This document shows positions 20,412-20,523 of a stretch of 20,523 nucleotides of DNA, piece by piece. The notes beneath the pieces were generated by a model that was not told the DNA's origin, did not search any database, and saw nothing but the letters and a program-made list of their open reading frames with translations. How positions within the stretch are numbered: position 1 is the first letter of the stretch; each line of letters starts with the position of its first letter. The position numbers were made by a program, and so were the translations under genes. Where the stretch lies: the IMG/VR virus record IMGVR_UViG_3300044641_003951, positions 1-20,523 of that record; one strand, written 5' to 3'. This stretch comes from a virus.

Positions 20412-20523
20412 CTTCAGTCATCAAAATAAAATCTAAATATATTCCGTCTTGTCCAATTAAAAGTTGTGTACTACTTTCAAGTAAAATATTAGGATTTCTG
20501 TGTTTATATATTCCTACCTTAGT
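20368..20523 (-). CDS. Unknown protein, C-terminal fragment
   Basis: An open frame enters from the window edge and ends with TAA at 20368-20370, giving 51 residues. The visible part reads KVGIYKHRNPNILLESSTQ, then LLIGQDGIYLDFILMTEDDA and a charged end RRYNEANSREA. Alternating hydrophobic strands suggest a small beta domain. It overlaps the HU/IHF-like gene by 44 nt in another frame. An internal ATG at 20421 would give only 17 aa, so a gene cut by the window edge is the better reading. The family is not recognised. Confidence 0.5.
   Translation of the reverse strand, partial: TKVGIYKHRNPNILLESSTQLLIGQDGIYLDFILMTEDDARRYNEANSREA

Noticed and set aside
1-20523. tRNA genes, CRISPR arrays, insertion sequences, integrase or diversity-generating retroelement
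   Set aside because: I saw no cloverleaf in the gaps, no spaced repeats, no transposase or integrase, and no reverse transcriptase or template/variable repeat pair; all space is filled by packed phage genes.
1-20523. Stop-codon reassignment (TAG or TGA), known in some crAss-like phages
   Set aside because: TAG, TGA and TAA all end frames at sensible junctions (TAG at 2490 and 18948, TGA at many ATGA overlaps), and the proteins are full length with the standard code.

Overview
This window is a compact, AT-rich bacteriophage segment. Every gene I can support lies on the minus strand, so transcription and the gene order below run from high to low coordinates. Genes abut or overlap (many ATGA and TAATG junctions) and there is no gene-free stretch above 300 bases. 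It reads as the virion-assembly, tail-fibre and lysis block of a tailed phage. The order terminase large subunit, portal, acidic scaffold-like protein, HK97-type capsid protein, the large sizes of terminase (759 aa) and portal (810 aa), an HU/IHF-like gene upstream, A-rich rather than Shine-Dalgarno leaders, and one good Bacteroidota-type promoter (TTTG, 19 nt, TATATTTG) together suggest a crAss-like phage (order Crassvirales) or a close relative infecting a Bacteroidota host. That is an inference from remembered family patterns, not from a search. Standard stop codons are used, including TAG.

Region 20523-18478 (upstream, small genes): a truncated unknown gene, an HU/IHF-like protein, two unknown small proteins, a GroES-like co-chaperonin with a recognisable mobile-loop tripeptide, an unknown 114 aa protein, a zinc-ribbon-like protein, and two tiny ORFs, one a predicted single-pass membrane peptide. 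Region 18481-15700: a 181 aa gene in the terminase-small-subunit position, then TerL. Region 15684-8344: portal, probable scaffold, major capsid protein, an unknown structural gene, a probable connector/ring protein and a probable head-fibre or decoration protein. Region 8309-6960: a 449 aa virion protein, followed by the clearest intrinsic terminator in the window (6912-6940), which separates the head module from the rest.

Region 6889-2918 is a fibre/adsorption cassette of six genes with different beta-rich distal domains (a knob-type fibre, a LamG-like protein and others) and an unusual set of cysteine-rich modules. Region 2921-1252 is the lysis neighbourhood: a holin of the Phage_holin_4 type, an HExxH metallopeptidase-like protein, a small unknown protein and a CHAP endolysin. 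Region 1250-1 returns to small structural proteins, a small zinc-finger protein behind a candidate promoter, and the start of another virion protein cut by the window edge.

The points most worth a second look are the phage-encoded GroES-like protein beside the capsid operon, the shared 18-residue CLKT...C module with terminal CNC motifs in two fibre-cassette proteins, the metallopeptidase lying between holin and endolysin, and the tiny nested membrane ORF upstream of the terminase genes.
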